Shown here piece after piece: positions 21,756-30,396 of a DNA stretch of 64,000 nt. A program made the position numbers and the translations under genes. A model generated the notes under the pieces. It was not told the DNA's origin, did no database searches, and saw only the letters and a list, made by a program, of their open reading frames with translations. Position 1 is the stretch's first letter, and each line of letters begins with the position of its first letter. This stretch comes from Mycobacterium heidelbergense (GTDB taxonomy: Bacteria; Actinomycetota; Actinomycetes; Mycobacteriales; Mycobacteriaceae): assembly GCF_010730745.1 (NCBI RefSeq), contig NZ_AP022615.1, positions 4,278,001-4,342,000 of the forward strand, read 5' to 3'.

Positions 21756-24428
21756 ATGGTGAGAATCGCGGTCACCGGGGCCAGCGGCGTGCTCGGCCGC
21801 GGCCTCGCCGCCCGATTGCTCAGCCAGGGCCACGATGTCGTGGGCCTCGCCCGTCATCGACCCGAAAGCTGGCCGAGCTCAGCCGACTTCGTCGCGGCCG
21901 ACATCCGGGACGCGGCCGCGGTCAGGCGCGCCATCGCCGGCGCCGACGTCGTCGCCCATTGCGCGTGGGCCCGCCGCCCCGGCCCCGACGATCGGATCAG
22001 TCACCAGGTCAACATCGAGGGCACCCACAACGTTCTCGCGGCGATGGCCGAGACCGGGGCCGGGCGCATCGTTTTCGCGTCGTCGGCGCACGTTTATGGT
22101 GGGGGAGACGCCGCGAAGGCCGAGCGCGACGCGCTGACGCCGGTGTCCGCGGACGGCCTGCACAAGGCCCGCGTCGAGGGCATGCTGGCGGCGTCCGACG
22201 CCGAATGGGTCGCGATCCGATCCGCTTTGATCGTCGGCCGCGGCGTCGATAACTGGGTGCGGCGACTGCTGGCGTTGCCGGTGTTCCCCGACCGGGTCGC
22301 TGATCGCCGCGTGCAGCTCGTGCACATCGACGACACGCTGCGGCTCTTCGCCCGCGCCGTCCTGGACACCGGAATCGTCAGCGGCCCAGTCAATCTCGCC
22401 GCCCCTGGCGCGCCGACGCTTCGTCGGATCGCCGCGGTCCTCGGGCGCCCGGTCGTCCGATCGGGCGACCCGTTTGCGGTGCTGCGGCGACGCGGGCTGT
22501 CTTCGTTCACCGAACTGGAGCTGGCGGTGCAGGGCGCCCCGCCGATGGATACGTCGCGGCTTCGCGACGCGTGGGGATACGTGCCGGCGTGGAGCTCCGA
22601 CGAATGTGTCGAGGACTTCGCGCTGGCGGTGCGCGGCCGGGTGGCCGTGGGTAAGCGTGTCGTGTCGGTGCCGTGGCGGCTGGCCAACGTCCAGGACCTG
22701 CCCGTCGTCGACGCGCCGTCCGACGACGGCGTGGTGCCCAGATTGGCCGGCCCGGAAGGAGATAACGGCGAGTTCGACACGCCGATCGACCCGCGTTTCC
22801 CCACCTTCCTGGCCACCAACTTGTCCGAGGCGCTGCCGGGCCCGTTTTCGCCGTCGTCGGCCTCGGCGACCGTGCGGGGTCTGCGCGCCGCGGGCGTGAT
22901 CATCGCCGAGCGGCTGCGACCCGGCGGCATCGTCCAGCGGGAAATCGCCAGGCGCATGGTCGCGGTTTTCGCCCATCGGCTCTACGGGGCGACCACGTCG
23001 GCACACTTCATGGCCGAAACCGTGCCATTCGCCAAGCCGGCGATGATCGTCAGCAACAGCGGGTTCTTCGGTCCCAGCATGGCCTCGCTGCCGATCTTCG
23101 GCGAGGAGCGTCCGCCGTTCGAAAGCGGCCGCGCCCGAAGGCAACTGCGCACCGTCCGCAACATCGGAGTGTTTGGGGTCAATCTGGTGGGCCTGAGCTC
23201 CGGCTCGCCCCGCGATACCCACGACTTCGTCGCCGACGTCGATCGATTGGAACGGCTGGCCGGTGGCGACGTCACTCAGCTCGACGATCGCCGGCTGCTC
23301 AGCCTGATCGGCCTGGCGCGCGACCACGTTGTGCACGGTTGGGTGCTGGCCTCGGGGGCGTTCATGCTGTGCGCCGCGTTCAACGTGTTGCTGCGCGGCT
23401 TGAGCGGGCGAGACACCGCGTTGCCGGCGGGTCCGGAACTGGTCAGCGCCCGGTCGGTCGAGGCGATGCAGCGGCTGGTGGTCGCCGCACGGCGCGATCC
23501 GAACGTGGTTCGGCTGCTTGCCGAGCCGGGGGAGCGCCTCGGCAAGCTGGCCATCGATGCGCCGGAATTTCACGCGGCCGTGCTGGCCGAGCTGGCGCTG
23601 ATCGGGCACCGCGGCCCGGCGGAGCTCGAGATGCTGTCGACCAGCTACGCCGACGACCCCGAGCTGCTGGTCCGGATGGTGACCAGGGCGATGAGCGCAT
23701 CTCCCACCCCACAACCCCCGCGCCCGCGAATCCCGTTGCGGGCCAGGGCCGTCGCGCCGCTGGCCGCACGCCAACTCCGCGATCGCGAAGTCCGTCGCGA
23801 CAAACTGGTGCGGGCCAACTGGGTGCTACGCACGCTCCTGCGTGAGTATGGGCGCCGGTCGGTCGAGGCCGGAGTCTTCGACGCCGCCGACGATGTCTTC
23901 TATCTGCTGGTCGATGAACTCGATGAGCTCGACCGGCTCCCCGCCGACGTTGCGGGGCTGGTGGCCCGGCGACGGGCCGAACGGCGCAGGCTGGCCGCCG
24001 TCGTTCCGCCGACCGTGTTCAGCGGGAGCTGGCGACCCGGCGCCACGTCGCCACCGGTCCTCGAGAGCGGCGACACCCTGCGCGGGGTCGGCGTCTGCGG
24101 GGGACGGGTGCGCGGCCGGGTGCGGATCGTGCGGCCCGAGACCCTCGACGATCTGCAACCCGGCGAGATCCTTGTCGCGGAGGTCACCGACGTCGGGTAT
24201 ACGGCGGCTTTCTGCTACGCCGCGGCCGTGGTCACCGAACTCGGCGGACCGATGTCACACGCGGCCGTGGTGGCCCGCGAGTTCGGGTTTCCATGTGTGG
24301 TGGACGCCCAGGGCGCAACCCGGTCCCTGCCGCCGGGAGCGCTCGTCGAGGTCGACGGCGGTACGGGCGAGATCCGCGTGCTTGAACCGGCTTCCGGTGA
24401 CGCCCCGACCGGCGGCCGCGGCGCGTAA
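21756..24428 (+). CDS. SDR / PEP-utiliser phosphohistidine-domain fusion (Rv2047c-like)
   Basis: 890 residues. Residues 1-~300 are an extended short-chain dehydrogenase domain with the NAD(P) motif TGASGVLG. The usual catalytic YxxxK has Asp133 in place of Tyr before Lys137, so classical SDR catalysis is doubtful. Residues ~350-730 resemble the central part of PEP-synthase / rifampin-phosphotransferase proteins (NLSEALPGPFSP, LIGHRGPAELEM, DDVFYLLVDELDEL). Residues ~770-880 are the swivelling phosphohistidine domain, with His835 in GGPMSHAAVVARE. The N-terminal ATP-grasp and C-terminal PEP-binding barrel are missing. The ATG is 2 bp after the pks12 stop. In M. tuberculosis the same pair (Rv2048c-Rv2047c) occurs; function is unknown. 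A role in releasing or phosphorylating the Pks12 product is my inference. Confidence 0.85.
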   Translation: MVRIAVTGASGVLGRGLAARLLSQGHDVVGLARHRPESWPSSADFVAADIRDAAAVRRAIAGADVVAHCAWARRPGPDDRISHQVNIEGTHNVLAAMAETGAGRIVFASSAHVYGGGDAAKAERDALTPVSADGLHKARVEGMLAASDAEWVAIRSALIVGRGVDNWVRRLLALPVFPDRVADRRVQLVHIDDTLRLFARAVLDTGIVSGPVNLAAPGAPTLRRIAAVLGRPVVRSGDPFAVLRRRGLSSFTELELAVQGAPPMDTSRLRDAWGYVPAWSSDECVEDFALAVRGRVAVGKRVVSVPWRLANVQDLPVVDAPSDDGVVPRLAGPEGDNGEFDTPIDPRFPTFLATNLSEALPGPFSPSSASATVRGLRAAGVIIAERLRPGGIVQREIARRMVAVFAHRLYGATTSAHFMAETVPFAKPAMIVSNSGFFGPSMASLPIFGEERPPFESGRARRQLRTVRNIGVFGVNLVGLSSGSPRDTHDFVADVDRLERLAGGDVTQLDDRRLLSLIGLARDHVVHGWVLASGAFMLCAAFNVLLRGLSGRDTALPAGPELVSARSVEAMQRLVVAARRDPNVVRLLAEPGERLGKLAIDAPEFHAAVLAELALIGHRGPAELEMLSTSYADDPELLVRMVTRAMSASPTPQPPRPRIPLRARAVAPLAARQLRDREVRRDKLVRANWVLRTLLREYGRRSVEAGVFDAADDVFYLLVDELDELDRLPADVAGLVARRRAERRRLAAVVPPTVFSGSWRPGATSPPVLESGDTLRGVGVCGGRVRGRVRIVRPETLDDLQPGEILVAEVTDVGYTAAFCYAAAVVTELGGPMSHAAVVAREFGFPCVVDAQGATRSLPPGALVEVDGGTGEIRVLEPASGDAPTGGRGA

Positions 24429-24436
24429 GGCCGGCC

Positions 24437-25114
24437 TCAGCAACCGAACGCGATGCCGACGCCGTCCGGCGGCGGCACCGACCGCAGGCACCCGAACGTC
24501 TCGATGCCGGCGGCGGAGAACCGCACCGCCGACTGGTGGGCGTAGTTCACGCAGAACAGGCCCGCCTGATCGGCGCGGCAACGGTCCTCGCCGAACGACA
24601 AGGAATCCCCGTTCGCCAGTTCGGGACCGTTGCCGTTGAGGAACGGCCCCGGATCGGCGCGCGACGACCCGACCTGCAGGTTCGTTCCGTCGAAGTCGAC
24701 CCAGCCGCCCTTCCATTCGCCGTAGGCCGTGTCGGGCCGGGGCGGGGGATTGGTCAGGTCCACCAGGCACACCAGCGCGCCGCCCGTGTGCTTGGAGTCG
24801 GTCATGCAGGAAACCTTGCCGGCCTGGGTGGTCAGCGCGATGTCGCCGCCGAGCGGCGTGGCGACACCCTCGCGCGTCGCGGTGTGAAAGCGGCCCGGAT
24901 CGGCCCGATGACCGGCCTCGATCCACGCGATGACGTCGGAGATCGCGGCGCCGGCGGCCGGCGCCGGCGGTGTGGCGCCGCCCGGTCCGGCGGCGGTCGT
25001 CGGCGCCGTCCCCGCAGGTGGCTGAGTGGTCTGCGGCTGCCCCGAACGGTCGCCGGCCGGGTGCGAGCAACCGGCAACCAGCAATGACGCTGCGAGCAGC
25101 ACCGCGATCCGCAT
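24437..25114 (-). CDS. lppI: Probable lipoprotein LppI
   Basis: 225 residues with a short signal peptide and a clear lipobox LVAGC, giving a lipidated Cys16 after cleavage. A Pro/Thr/Ala/Gly-rich linker (~20-60) precedes a domain with several cysteines (SCMTD, ALVCLVD, EDRCRADQAGLFCVNY, TFGCLRS), probably disulphide-bonded on the cell surface. The position (convergent with the Rv2047c-type gene, divergent from lipT) is that of Rv2046 lppI. Function is unknown. The last codon is cysteine, which is unusual but agrees with the frame. Lnt in this window is the enzyme expected to triacylate it. Confidence 0.85.
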   Translation of the reverse strand: MRIAVLLAASLLVAGCSHPAGDRSGQPQTTQPPAGTAPTTAAGPGGATPPAPAAGAAISDVIAWIEAGHRADPGRFHTATREGVATPLGGDIALTTQAGKVSCMTDSKHTGGALVCLVDLTNPPPRPDTAYGEWKGGWVDFDGTNLQVGSSRADPGPFLNGNGPELANGDSLSFGEDRCRADQAGLFCVNYAHQSAVRFSAAGIETFGCLRSVPPPDGVGIAFGC

Positions 25115-25163
25115 CCCGCCAGGCTAACCGCCACGCCCCGCGCAGTATGGCCGTGGTGTCGGC

Positions 25164-25169
25164 TACCGT
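25164..25169 (+). promoter_or_regulatory. -10-like box before lipT
   Basis: TACCGT (TANNNT) is followed by 7 nt and the lipT ATG at 25177, leaderless spacing. The lppI-lipT divergent gap is only 62 bp, so both promoters must overlap here. Confidence 0.35.
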
Positions 25170-25176
25170 CGCAGTT

Positions 25177-26682
25177 ATGCATGAGCGCACCGTTCGCGCC
25201 CGCACGACCGCCGGCACGGTCGAGGGTTTCACCCGCGACCGCGTGAACCGCTGGCGATCCATCCCGTACGCCCGGCCGCCGGTGGGGCCCCTGCGATTCC
25301 GGGCGCCGCAACCGGCGCCGCCGTGGTCGGGTGTGCGGCACTGCCACGGCTTCGCCAACTGCGCGCCGCAGCAGCGCCGGTACACGATGCTCGGTGTCGG
25401 CCGCTACCAGCCCATGAGCGAGGACTGCCTCACCCTCAACGTCGTCACGCCGGAAGCCGCCGCCGGGGAACCGTTACCGGTCATGGTCTTCATCCACGGC
25501 GGCGGCTACATCCTGGGCAGCTCGGCCACACCGCTGTACGACGGTGCGGCGTTGGCGCGCCGCGGTTGTGTGTACGTCTCGGTCAACTACCGGCTGGGCG
25601 CGCTGGGATGCCTGGATCTGTCGTCGCTGTCGACGGCGGGCATCACCATCGACAGCAATCTGTACCTGCGCGACCTGGTGATGGCGTTGCGATGGGTCCG
25701 AGACAACATCGCCGAATTCGGCGGCGACCCGGACAACGTCACCATCTTCGGCGAAAGCGCCGGCGCGTGCATCACCGCCACGCTGTTGGCCGTCCCGGCC
25801 GCCGAAGGCCTGTTCGCCCGGGCGATCTCGGAAAGCCCCGCGTCGGGCCTGGTGCGCCCGAAAGACGTGGCCGACGAATTCGCGAACCGGTTCGCCCGCC
25901 TGCTGGGCGCGCGCACCGAAGACGCCGCCAATGCGCTGATGCGGACGTCGGCGGCGCAATTGGTCGAGGCTCAGCATCGGCTGATCGACGAGGGCATGGA
26001 GAACAGGCTGGGCGCCTTTCCAATTGGTCCGTCCTTCGGCGACGACGTCCTGCCCGTCGACCCCGTCGAGGCGATGCGGTCCGGCCGGGCGCACCGGGTG
26101 CCGCTCATCGTGGGCACCAACGCCGAGGAGGGCCGCCTGTTCACCCGCTTCCTCAAAATGCTGCCCACGAACGAATCGATGATCGAAGAGCTGCTGGCCG
26201 ACATGGAACCGGCCGCCCGCGAACGCATTACCGCCGCCTACCCCGATTATCCGGCGCCGTCGGCGTGCATCCAGCTCGGCGGCGATTTCGCGTTCGGCTC
26301 GGCGGCCTGGCAGATCGCCGAGGCGCACTGCGGCCACGCGCCCACCTACCTGTACCGGTACGACTACGCCCCGAGGACGCTGCGCTGGTCGGGCTTGGGA
26401 GCGACCCATGCCACCGAGTTGTTGGCCGTCTTCGACGTCTATCGCACCAGGTTCGGTGCGCTGCTGACCGCGGCCGCCGATCGGCGGGCCGCGCTGCGGG
26501 TCAGCAACCAGGTGCAGCGGCGGTGGCGGTCCTTCAGCCGCACGGGGTCGCCGGGCGACGGCTGGCCCGCCTACACCCCCACCGACCGCGCCGTCATGGT
26601 CTTCGACCGCAAGAGCCGCATCGAATTCGATCCGCACCCGCACCGCCGAATTGCCTGGGACGGGTTCTCCCTGGCGCAATGA
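25177..26682 (+). CDS. lipT: Type-B carboxylesterase LipT
   Basis: 501 residues, the carboxylesterase type-B fold. The triad is visible: Ser194 in FGESAGA, Glu318 in NAEEGRLF and His411 in GATHATEL; the oxyanion segment is FIHGGGY and the family signature EDCLTLNV is present. It would hydrolyse short- to medium-chain carboxylic esters. There is no signal peptide. ATG 25177 gives MHERTVRARTTAGTVEGF, the normal beginning of the family (entry to the first beta sheet); the frame is open further upstream through the divergent lppI gene but without domain support. The context matches Rv2045c lipT. The APH-like kinase fusion gene follows 18 bp downstream on the same strand. Confidence 0.92.
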   Translation: MHERTVRARTTAGTVEGFTRDRVNRWRSIPYARPPVGPLRFRAPQPAPPWSGVRHCHGFANCAPQQRRYTMLGVGRYQPMSEDCLTLNVVTPEAAAGEPLPVMVFIHGGGYILGSSATPLYDGAALARRGCVYVSVNYRLGALGCLDLSSLSTAGITIDSNLYLRDLVMALRWVRDNIAEFGGDPDNVTIFGESAGACITATLLAVPAAEGLFARAISESPASGLVRPKDVADEFANRFARLLGARTEDAANALMRTSAAQLVEAQHRLIDEGMENRLGAFPIGPSFGDDVLPVDPVEAMRSGRAHRVPLIVGTNAEEGRLFTRFLKMLPTNESMIEELLADMEPAARERITAAYPDYPAPSACIQLGGDFAFGSAAWQIAEAHCGHAPTYLYRYDYAPRTLRWSGLGATHATELLAVFDVYRTRFGALLTAAADRRAALRVSNQVQRRWRSFSRTGSPGDGWPAYTPTDRAVMVFDRKSRIEFDPHPHRRIAWDGFSLAQ

Positions 26683-26700
26683 CCTGGCACGCTGACCCTC

Positions 26701-28695
26701 ATGCACGCCGACACCGAGCAAGTCATCGAACGCCCCAGTGACCTCACGGCCTCCTGGTTGGCCGCGGCGATCGGAACCGGACCCATCTCCGATTTCACCG
26801 TGGAGCGCATCGGCACCGGCCAGATGAGCCAGTGCTACCGCATCCGGCCCGACTACGCCGACGCCGACGCGAACGGGCCCGAGTCGGTGGTGCTGAAGGT
26901 GGCGGCCACCGATCCGGTGAGCCGGCAGACCGGGTCGGCCCTGGGGCTCTACGAGCGCGAGGTCCGCTTCTACGGCGACGTCGCGCCACGCCTGGACGGC
27001 CCGATAGCGCCCTGTTATCACGCCGCGATCGACACCTCGACGGGCGTTTTCGACCTGCTGCTCGGCGACGCCGGGCCCGCGGTCGTCGGCGACGAGATCA
27101 CCGGCGCCACAACCGAACAGGCCAGGCTCGCGGTCGTCGAGCTGGGACGGCTGCACGGCCCGCTGCTCGGCGATGCCGCGCTGGCCGAAGCGTCCTGGCT
27201 GAACCGCGAAACACCGCTCAATCAGACGATGATCGCCCCGCTGTACGCCGGTTTCCTCGACCGGTACGGCGACCGGATCGCGCCGGAGCACCGCGTCGTG
27301 TGCGAGCGCCTGGTCGCCGCGTTCGACGGCTACCTGGCCGCGGGCTCGGAGCAGATCCAGGGCCTGGTGCACGGCGACTACCGCCTGGACAACATGCTGT
27401 TCGGCACCGCCGGGGCCGACCGCGCGCTGACCGTCGTCGACTGGCAGACCGTTTCGTGGGGACCCGCATTCACCGATCTGTCGTACTTCCTGGGCTGCGC
27501 GCTGCGACCGCCGGATCGTCGGGAGCGCTACGCCGAATTGCTGCGGGCTTACCACGAGGCGCTGGGGCCCGAGGCCCCCATCAGCGTGGCCGACGTCACC
27601 GAAGGCGTGCGCCGCCAAAGCTTTTTCGGCGTGATGATGGCGATCGTCTCGTCGATGCTGGTGGAGCGCACCGACCGCGGCGACCAGATGTTCATGACGA
27701 TGCTGCAGCGCGGCTGCGATCACGTGCTCGACACCAACGCATTGGCGACCCTCCCCGTCGCGGCGGCGCCGGAGCCGCTGCGACCGTCGGAGGACGACGA
27801 ACTCGCGCACACCCCCACCGCCGAACCCCTGTGGAGCGAGAGCTGGTACGCCGACTTCGTCGATGCGGCACAGGGATTGGGCGGCTGGTTCCGCGTCGGC
27901 CTGATAGCCAACCAGCGCAAGGCATGGGTGCACGCGCTGCTGTGCGGGCCCGCCATGCCGACCGTGGCCGTCGTCGACACCGACGTCCCGCTGCCGGCCG
28001 ACCCGTGGCTGTTGCGCACCGACGCCTTCGAGGTGGGCCACTCCGCCGCCGCGCCTTTGCGGAGCTATCGCGTCGACGTGCGCGCGCGGGCTCAGGCCTA
28101 CTCCGACCCGTCGGCGTTGTTGCGCGGGGAGCCGGGAACTCCCGTCGAGGTGACGATGAATCTGGTGTGGGACACCGCCGGCACCCCGTATCAGTACCGG
28201 CTGACGACGCGTTACGAAATACCCTGCACCGTCTCGGGAACCGTCACCGTCGACGACGTTGACTACCGCGTCGAGTCCGTCCCCGGCCAGCGCGACCACT
28301 CCTGGGGCGTGCGCGACTGGTGGAGCATGGACTGGATGTGGAGCGCGCTGCACCTCGACGACGGCACCCACCTGCACGGCGTGAACATCCGCATCCCGGG
28401 CGCACCGACGTTCAGCATCGGCTACGCCCAGGGCGCCGACCGCAACGTCACCGAGCTGCAGACCGTCGCCTCGCGGGAAGCGTTCGGCCCCAACGGAATT
28501 TCGGTGAGCGCGACGTTGGTCCTCAATCCTGGCGAGATCACCGCGGACGTCGACGTGCGGGGCCACGCGCCGGTGCGCCTGACCGCCGCCGACGGCCGGG
28601 TCAGCCAGTTCCCGCGCGCCTGGGCCAGCGTCAGCACGGCAGACGGCCGCAGCGGCGTCGGTTGGGTCGAATGGAACCGCAACCTCGCCGACTAG
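26701..28695 (+). CDS. APH-like phosphotransferase fused to a lipocalin-like domain
   Basis: 664 residues. Residues ~10-330 are an aminoglycoside-phosphotransferase/choline-kinase-type kinase fold, with the catalytic loop HGDYRLDN (His224, Asp226, Asn231) and the metal-binding Asp247 in VVDWQ. Residues ~370-664 form a second, beta-rich domain with DHSWGVRDWWSMDWMW and GTHLHGVNIRI, which resembles the CrtC/AttH (hydroxyneurosporene-synthase-like) lipocalin group; that second call is tentative. Such kinases in actinobacteria act on small molecules or CoA-linked substrates, mostly unidentified. ATG 26701 starts just after the lipT stop, and the 3' end overlaps the gluconokinase by 25 bp, so lipT, this gene and gntK look like one operon. 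Confidence 0.75.
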   Translation: MHADTEQVIERPSDLTASWLAAAIGTGPISDFTVERIGTGQMSQCYRIRPDYADADANGPESVVLKVAATDPVSRQTGSALGLYEREVRFYGDVAPRLDGPIAPCYHAAIDTSTGVFDLLLGDAGPAVVGDEITGATTEQARLAVVELGRLHGPLLGDAALAEASWLNRETPLNQTMIAPLYAGFLDRYGDRIAPEHRVVCERLVAAFDGYLAAGSEQIQGLVHGDYRLDNMLFGTAGADRALTVVDWQTVSWGPAFTDLSYFLGCALRPPDRRERYAELLRAYHEALGPEAPISVADVTEGVRRQSFFGVMMAIVSSMLVERTDRGDQMFMTMLQRGCDHVLDTNALATLPVAAAPEPLRPSEDDELAHTPTAEPLWSESWYADFVDAAQGLGGWFRVGLIANQRKAWVHALLCGPAMPTVAVVDTDVPLPADPWLLRTDAFEVGHSAAAPLRSYRVDVRARAQAYSDPSALLRGEPGTPVEVTMNLVWDTAGTPYQYRLTTRYEIPCTVSGTVTVDDVDYRVESVPGQRDHSWGVRDWWSMDWMWSALHLDDGTHLHGVNIRIPGAPTFSIGYAQGADRNVTELQTVASREAFGPNGISVSATLVLNPGEITADVDVRGHAPVRLTAADGRVSQFPRAWASVSTADGRSGVGWVEWNRNLAD

Positions 28696-29198
28696 ACGCA
28701 CCCGTCGTGGTGATGGGCGTCTCCGGATCGGGCAAGTCGACGGTGGGGACGGCGCTCGCACGACGGTTGCGGGTGCCCTTCGTCGACGCCGACGCCCTGC
28801 ACCCGCCGGCCAACATCGCCAAGATGACCGCCGGCGAGCCACTCAACGACGACGATCGCCACCCCTGGCTGGAAAAGGTCGGCGAATGGCTGGCCGGCCA
28901 TGGCGGCGGCGGGGTGGTGAGTTGTTCGGCGCTCAAACGCGCCTACCGCGACCAGCTGCGTCGGCACTGCCCAGGCGTCGAGTTCCTGTACCTCAGCGGC
29001 TCGCCGGGACTCATCGGCGCCCGGCTTGCCGCCAGGTCGGGCCATTTCATGCCCGCCGCCCTGCTGCGATCGCAATTCGACGCCTTGGAACCCCTCGGCG
29101 TCGACGAGGCAGGTATCACCGCGGACGTCGGCCAAGGCGTCGACGCGATCATCGACGCTTTCCTGGCGGCGTCGGCGGGGCCGCGTCCGGGCACCTGA
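28671..29198 (+). CDS. gntK: Gluconokinase
   Basis: 175 residues, a P-loop carbohydrate kinase of the GntK family. It phosphorylates gluconate to 6-phosphogluconate with ATP, feeding the pentose phosphate pathway. Seen: Walker A GVSGSGKST, the substrate region DADALHPPANIAKMTAGEPLNDDDRHPWL, SCSALKRAYRDQLR and the lid/adenine segment LAARSGHFMPAALLRSQFDALE. ATG 28671 gives MEPQPRRLDAPVVVMGVSG and overlaps the preceding gene by 25 bp; GTG 28707 is a shorter alternative with less overlap. It converges with the DoxX gene across a strong palindrome at 29239-29310. Confidence 0.92.
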   Translation: MEPQPRRLDAPVVVMGVSGSGKSTVGTALARRLRVPFVDADALHPPANIAKMTAGEPLNDDDRHPWLEKVGEWLAGHGGGGVVSCSALKRAYRDQLRRHCPGVEFLYLSGSPGLIGARLAARSGHFMPAALLRSQFDALEPLGVDEAGITADVGQGVDAIIDAFLAASAGPRPGT

Positions 29199-29238
29199 CC
29201 ATGGAGCCGCCCTCGCTCCGGCGCTTTGCGTGTGAATT

Positions 29239-29310
29239 CAGGGCTTTCGGTGTGAAGGCTCGGCGGGAAAATCGCCGAATCGACGCCCTGGCTTCACACC
29301 GAAAGCCCTG
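29239..29310. terminator. 19-bp inverted repeat between convergent genes, with an extra half-copy
   Basis: Arms 29239-29257 and 29292-29310 are perfectly complementary over 19 nt (core GGGCTTTCGGTGTGAAG), with a 34-nt loop. A third, imperfect half-copy (TCACACCGAAGGCC) follows at 29313-29326. Lying between the converging gluconokinase and DoxX genes, it is well placed as a two-way terminator, although there is no T-run. It may also be a copy of a dispersed MAC intergenic element. Confidence 0.6.
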
Positions 29311-29333
29311 GCCTCACACCGAAGGCCCCGCGA

Positions 29334-30167
29334 TTACCAGGGGCGCCTGCGGCGACGAGTCTTGACCCCGTCGCCGACTCGTTCGCGGGCGGCATCGGCG
29401 AGCTGGCTGCCGCGCGCCCGGGCGGTTTCGGCGAGTTCCACGCCGCGCACTCGGGCCGTGTCGGCCAACTGCTCGCCACGCTCGCGTGCCTTCTTTGCCA
29501 GTGGCGCGCTCCTATCGGCCGCCGTGCTGGCGAGTTCGCGGCCGCGTTCGAGGGCGGCCTCGGCGTATGGCGCGCTTTTCTCGGCGGCGGTGCTGGCCAG
29601 TTCGCGGCCCCGCTCGGCGCCGATTTGCAGGCCGTGCGCGATCTTTTCCCCGAGTTCCCCGAAGTCGGTGTCGAGCGTGTCGTCGGACCCCGGCAGCGCG
29701 GCGGACACCCGCTCGGAGAGCCGCTCGGCCGCCCGGCGGCCTCGCCATCCCAGCGACGGCTTGCCGGCCGTGTCGGCGGACGCGATCATCAGCCCGCCCA
29801 AGAGGCTGAGGTCGGTCAAAAACTCTCGGCGCTTCTGGGCCTTGAGCTGCGGGTCGCTCTCGCTCCAGAACATGTGCGCGCCGAGGTTGGCCGGGAGCAC
29901 CGTGAAGGCCAGGGCGGCCGAGGCGACGCGGGGCGCTTTGCCGGTGGCCAGCAGCAAGCCGCCACCGATCTGAACGGCCGCGTTGACCTGCGCGAACGTC
30001 TGGGGGTCGCTGGGGATGCGGCTGCCCACCGGATCCGGTAATGCCCGAAGACCATCCACCGTCGGCGCCGCGGCTTCCGCCGCAGGCTTGGGATTGAGCA
30101 GTGAGTCGACACCTTGGCCGATGAACACCGCCGACAACAGCGGCCGTGCGATTCTGCGGATCAACAT
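29334..30167 (-). CDS. DoxX family membrane protein with helical repeat tail
   Basis: 277 residues. The first ~130 residues are a DoxX-type four-helix membrane domain (MLIRRIARPLLSAVFIGQGVD, LLLATGKAPRVASAALAF). From ~170 to the end is a long amphipathic helical tail built of imperfect 11-residue units such as GRELASTAAEKSA and GRELASTAADRSA, ending in a basic cluster RRRRRPW. DoxX-like proteins take part in redox or membrane-stress systems, but no reaction is established. ATG 30167 is chosen because it begins the DoxX domain; upstream in-frame sequence is unlike coding. Downstream is the 29239-29310 palindrome; upstream is the divergent pncA. Confidence 0.8.
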   Translation of the reverse strand: MLIRRIARPLLSAVFIGQGVDSLLNPKPAAEAAAPTVDGLRALPDPVGSRIPSDPQTFAQVNAAVQIGGGLLLATGKAPRVASAALAFTVLPANLGAHMFWSESDPQLKAQKRREFLTDLSLLGGLMIASADTAGKPSLGWRGRRAAERLSERVSAALPGSDDTLDTDFGELGEKIAHGLQIGAERGRELASTAAEKSAPYAEAALERGRELASTAADRSAPLAKKARERGEQLADTARVRGVELAETARARGSQLADAARERVGDGVKTRRRRRPW

Positions 30168-30383
30168 GGCAGCTGGATTACCCGGCCGGCCGGCAAACAA
30201 ACCGTCCGGCTGGTGGTCCGGTCCGTACGTTCGTCGGCCGCTGGCGCCGAGTCTGCGCTGGTGGCATCGAGCCTGCGTCCACGGCGAGCTTTTCGCCTCG
30301 GGCGCCGCCACCACCGCAGTCTCGACGCCCCGACGAACAAACCGAGACCGCTAGCGGCTGTGCGACTACCGGCCGCACGACGA

Positions 30384-30389
30384 TAGGGT
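30384..30389 (+). promoter_or_regulatory. pncA -10 box, leaderless spacing
   Basis: TAGGGT (TANNNT) lies 7 nt before the pncA GTG. In M. tuberculosis, pyrazinamide-resistance mutations upstream of pncA at about -12, -11 and -7 fall in the equivalent hexamer, which supports this as the real promoter. The 30168-30383 gap to the divergent DoxX gene holds nothing else I can assign. Confidence 0.6.
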
Positions 30390-30396
30390 GGAGCGC

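Noticed and set aside
25474..28842. 1122-codon open frame on the minus strand across lipT and the kinase fusion
   Set aside because: It is antisense to genes with full catalytic motifs and is an effect of high GC, which leaves few stop codons in shadow frames; no domain is recognisable.
29521..29640. Tandem DNA repeat
   Set aside because: Fully explained by the 11-residue helical repeats of the DoxX protein tail; not an independent element.
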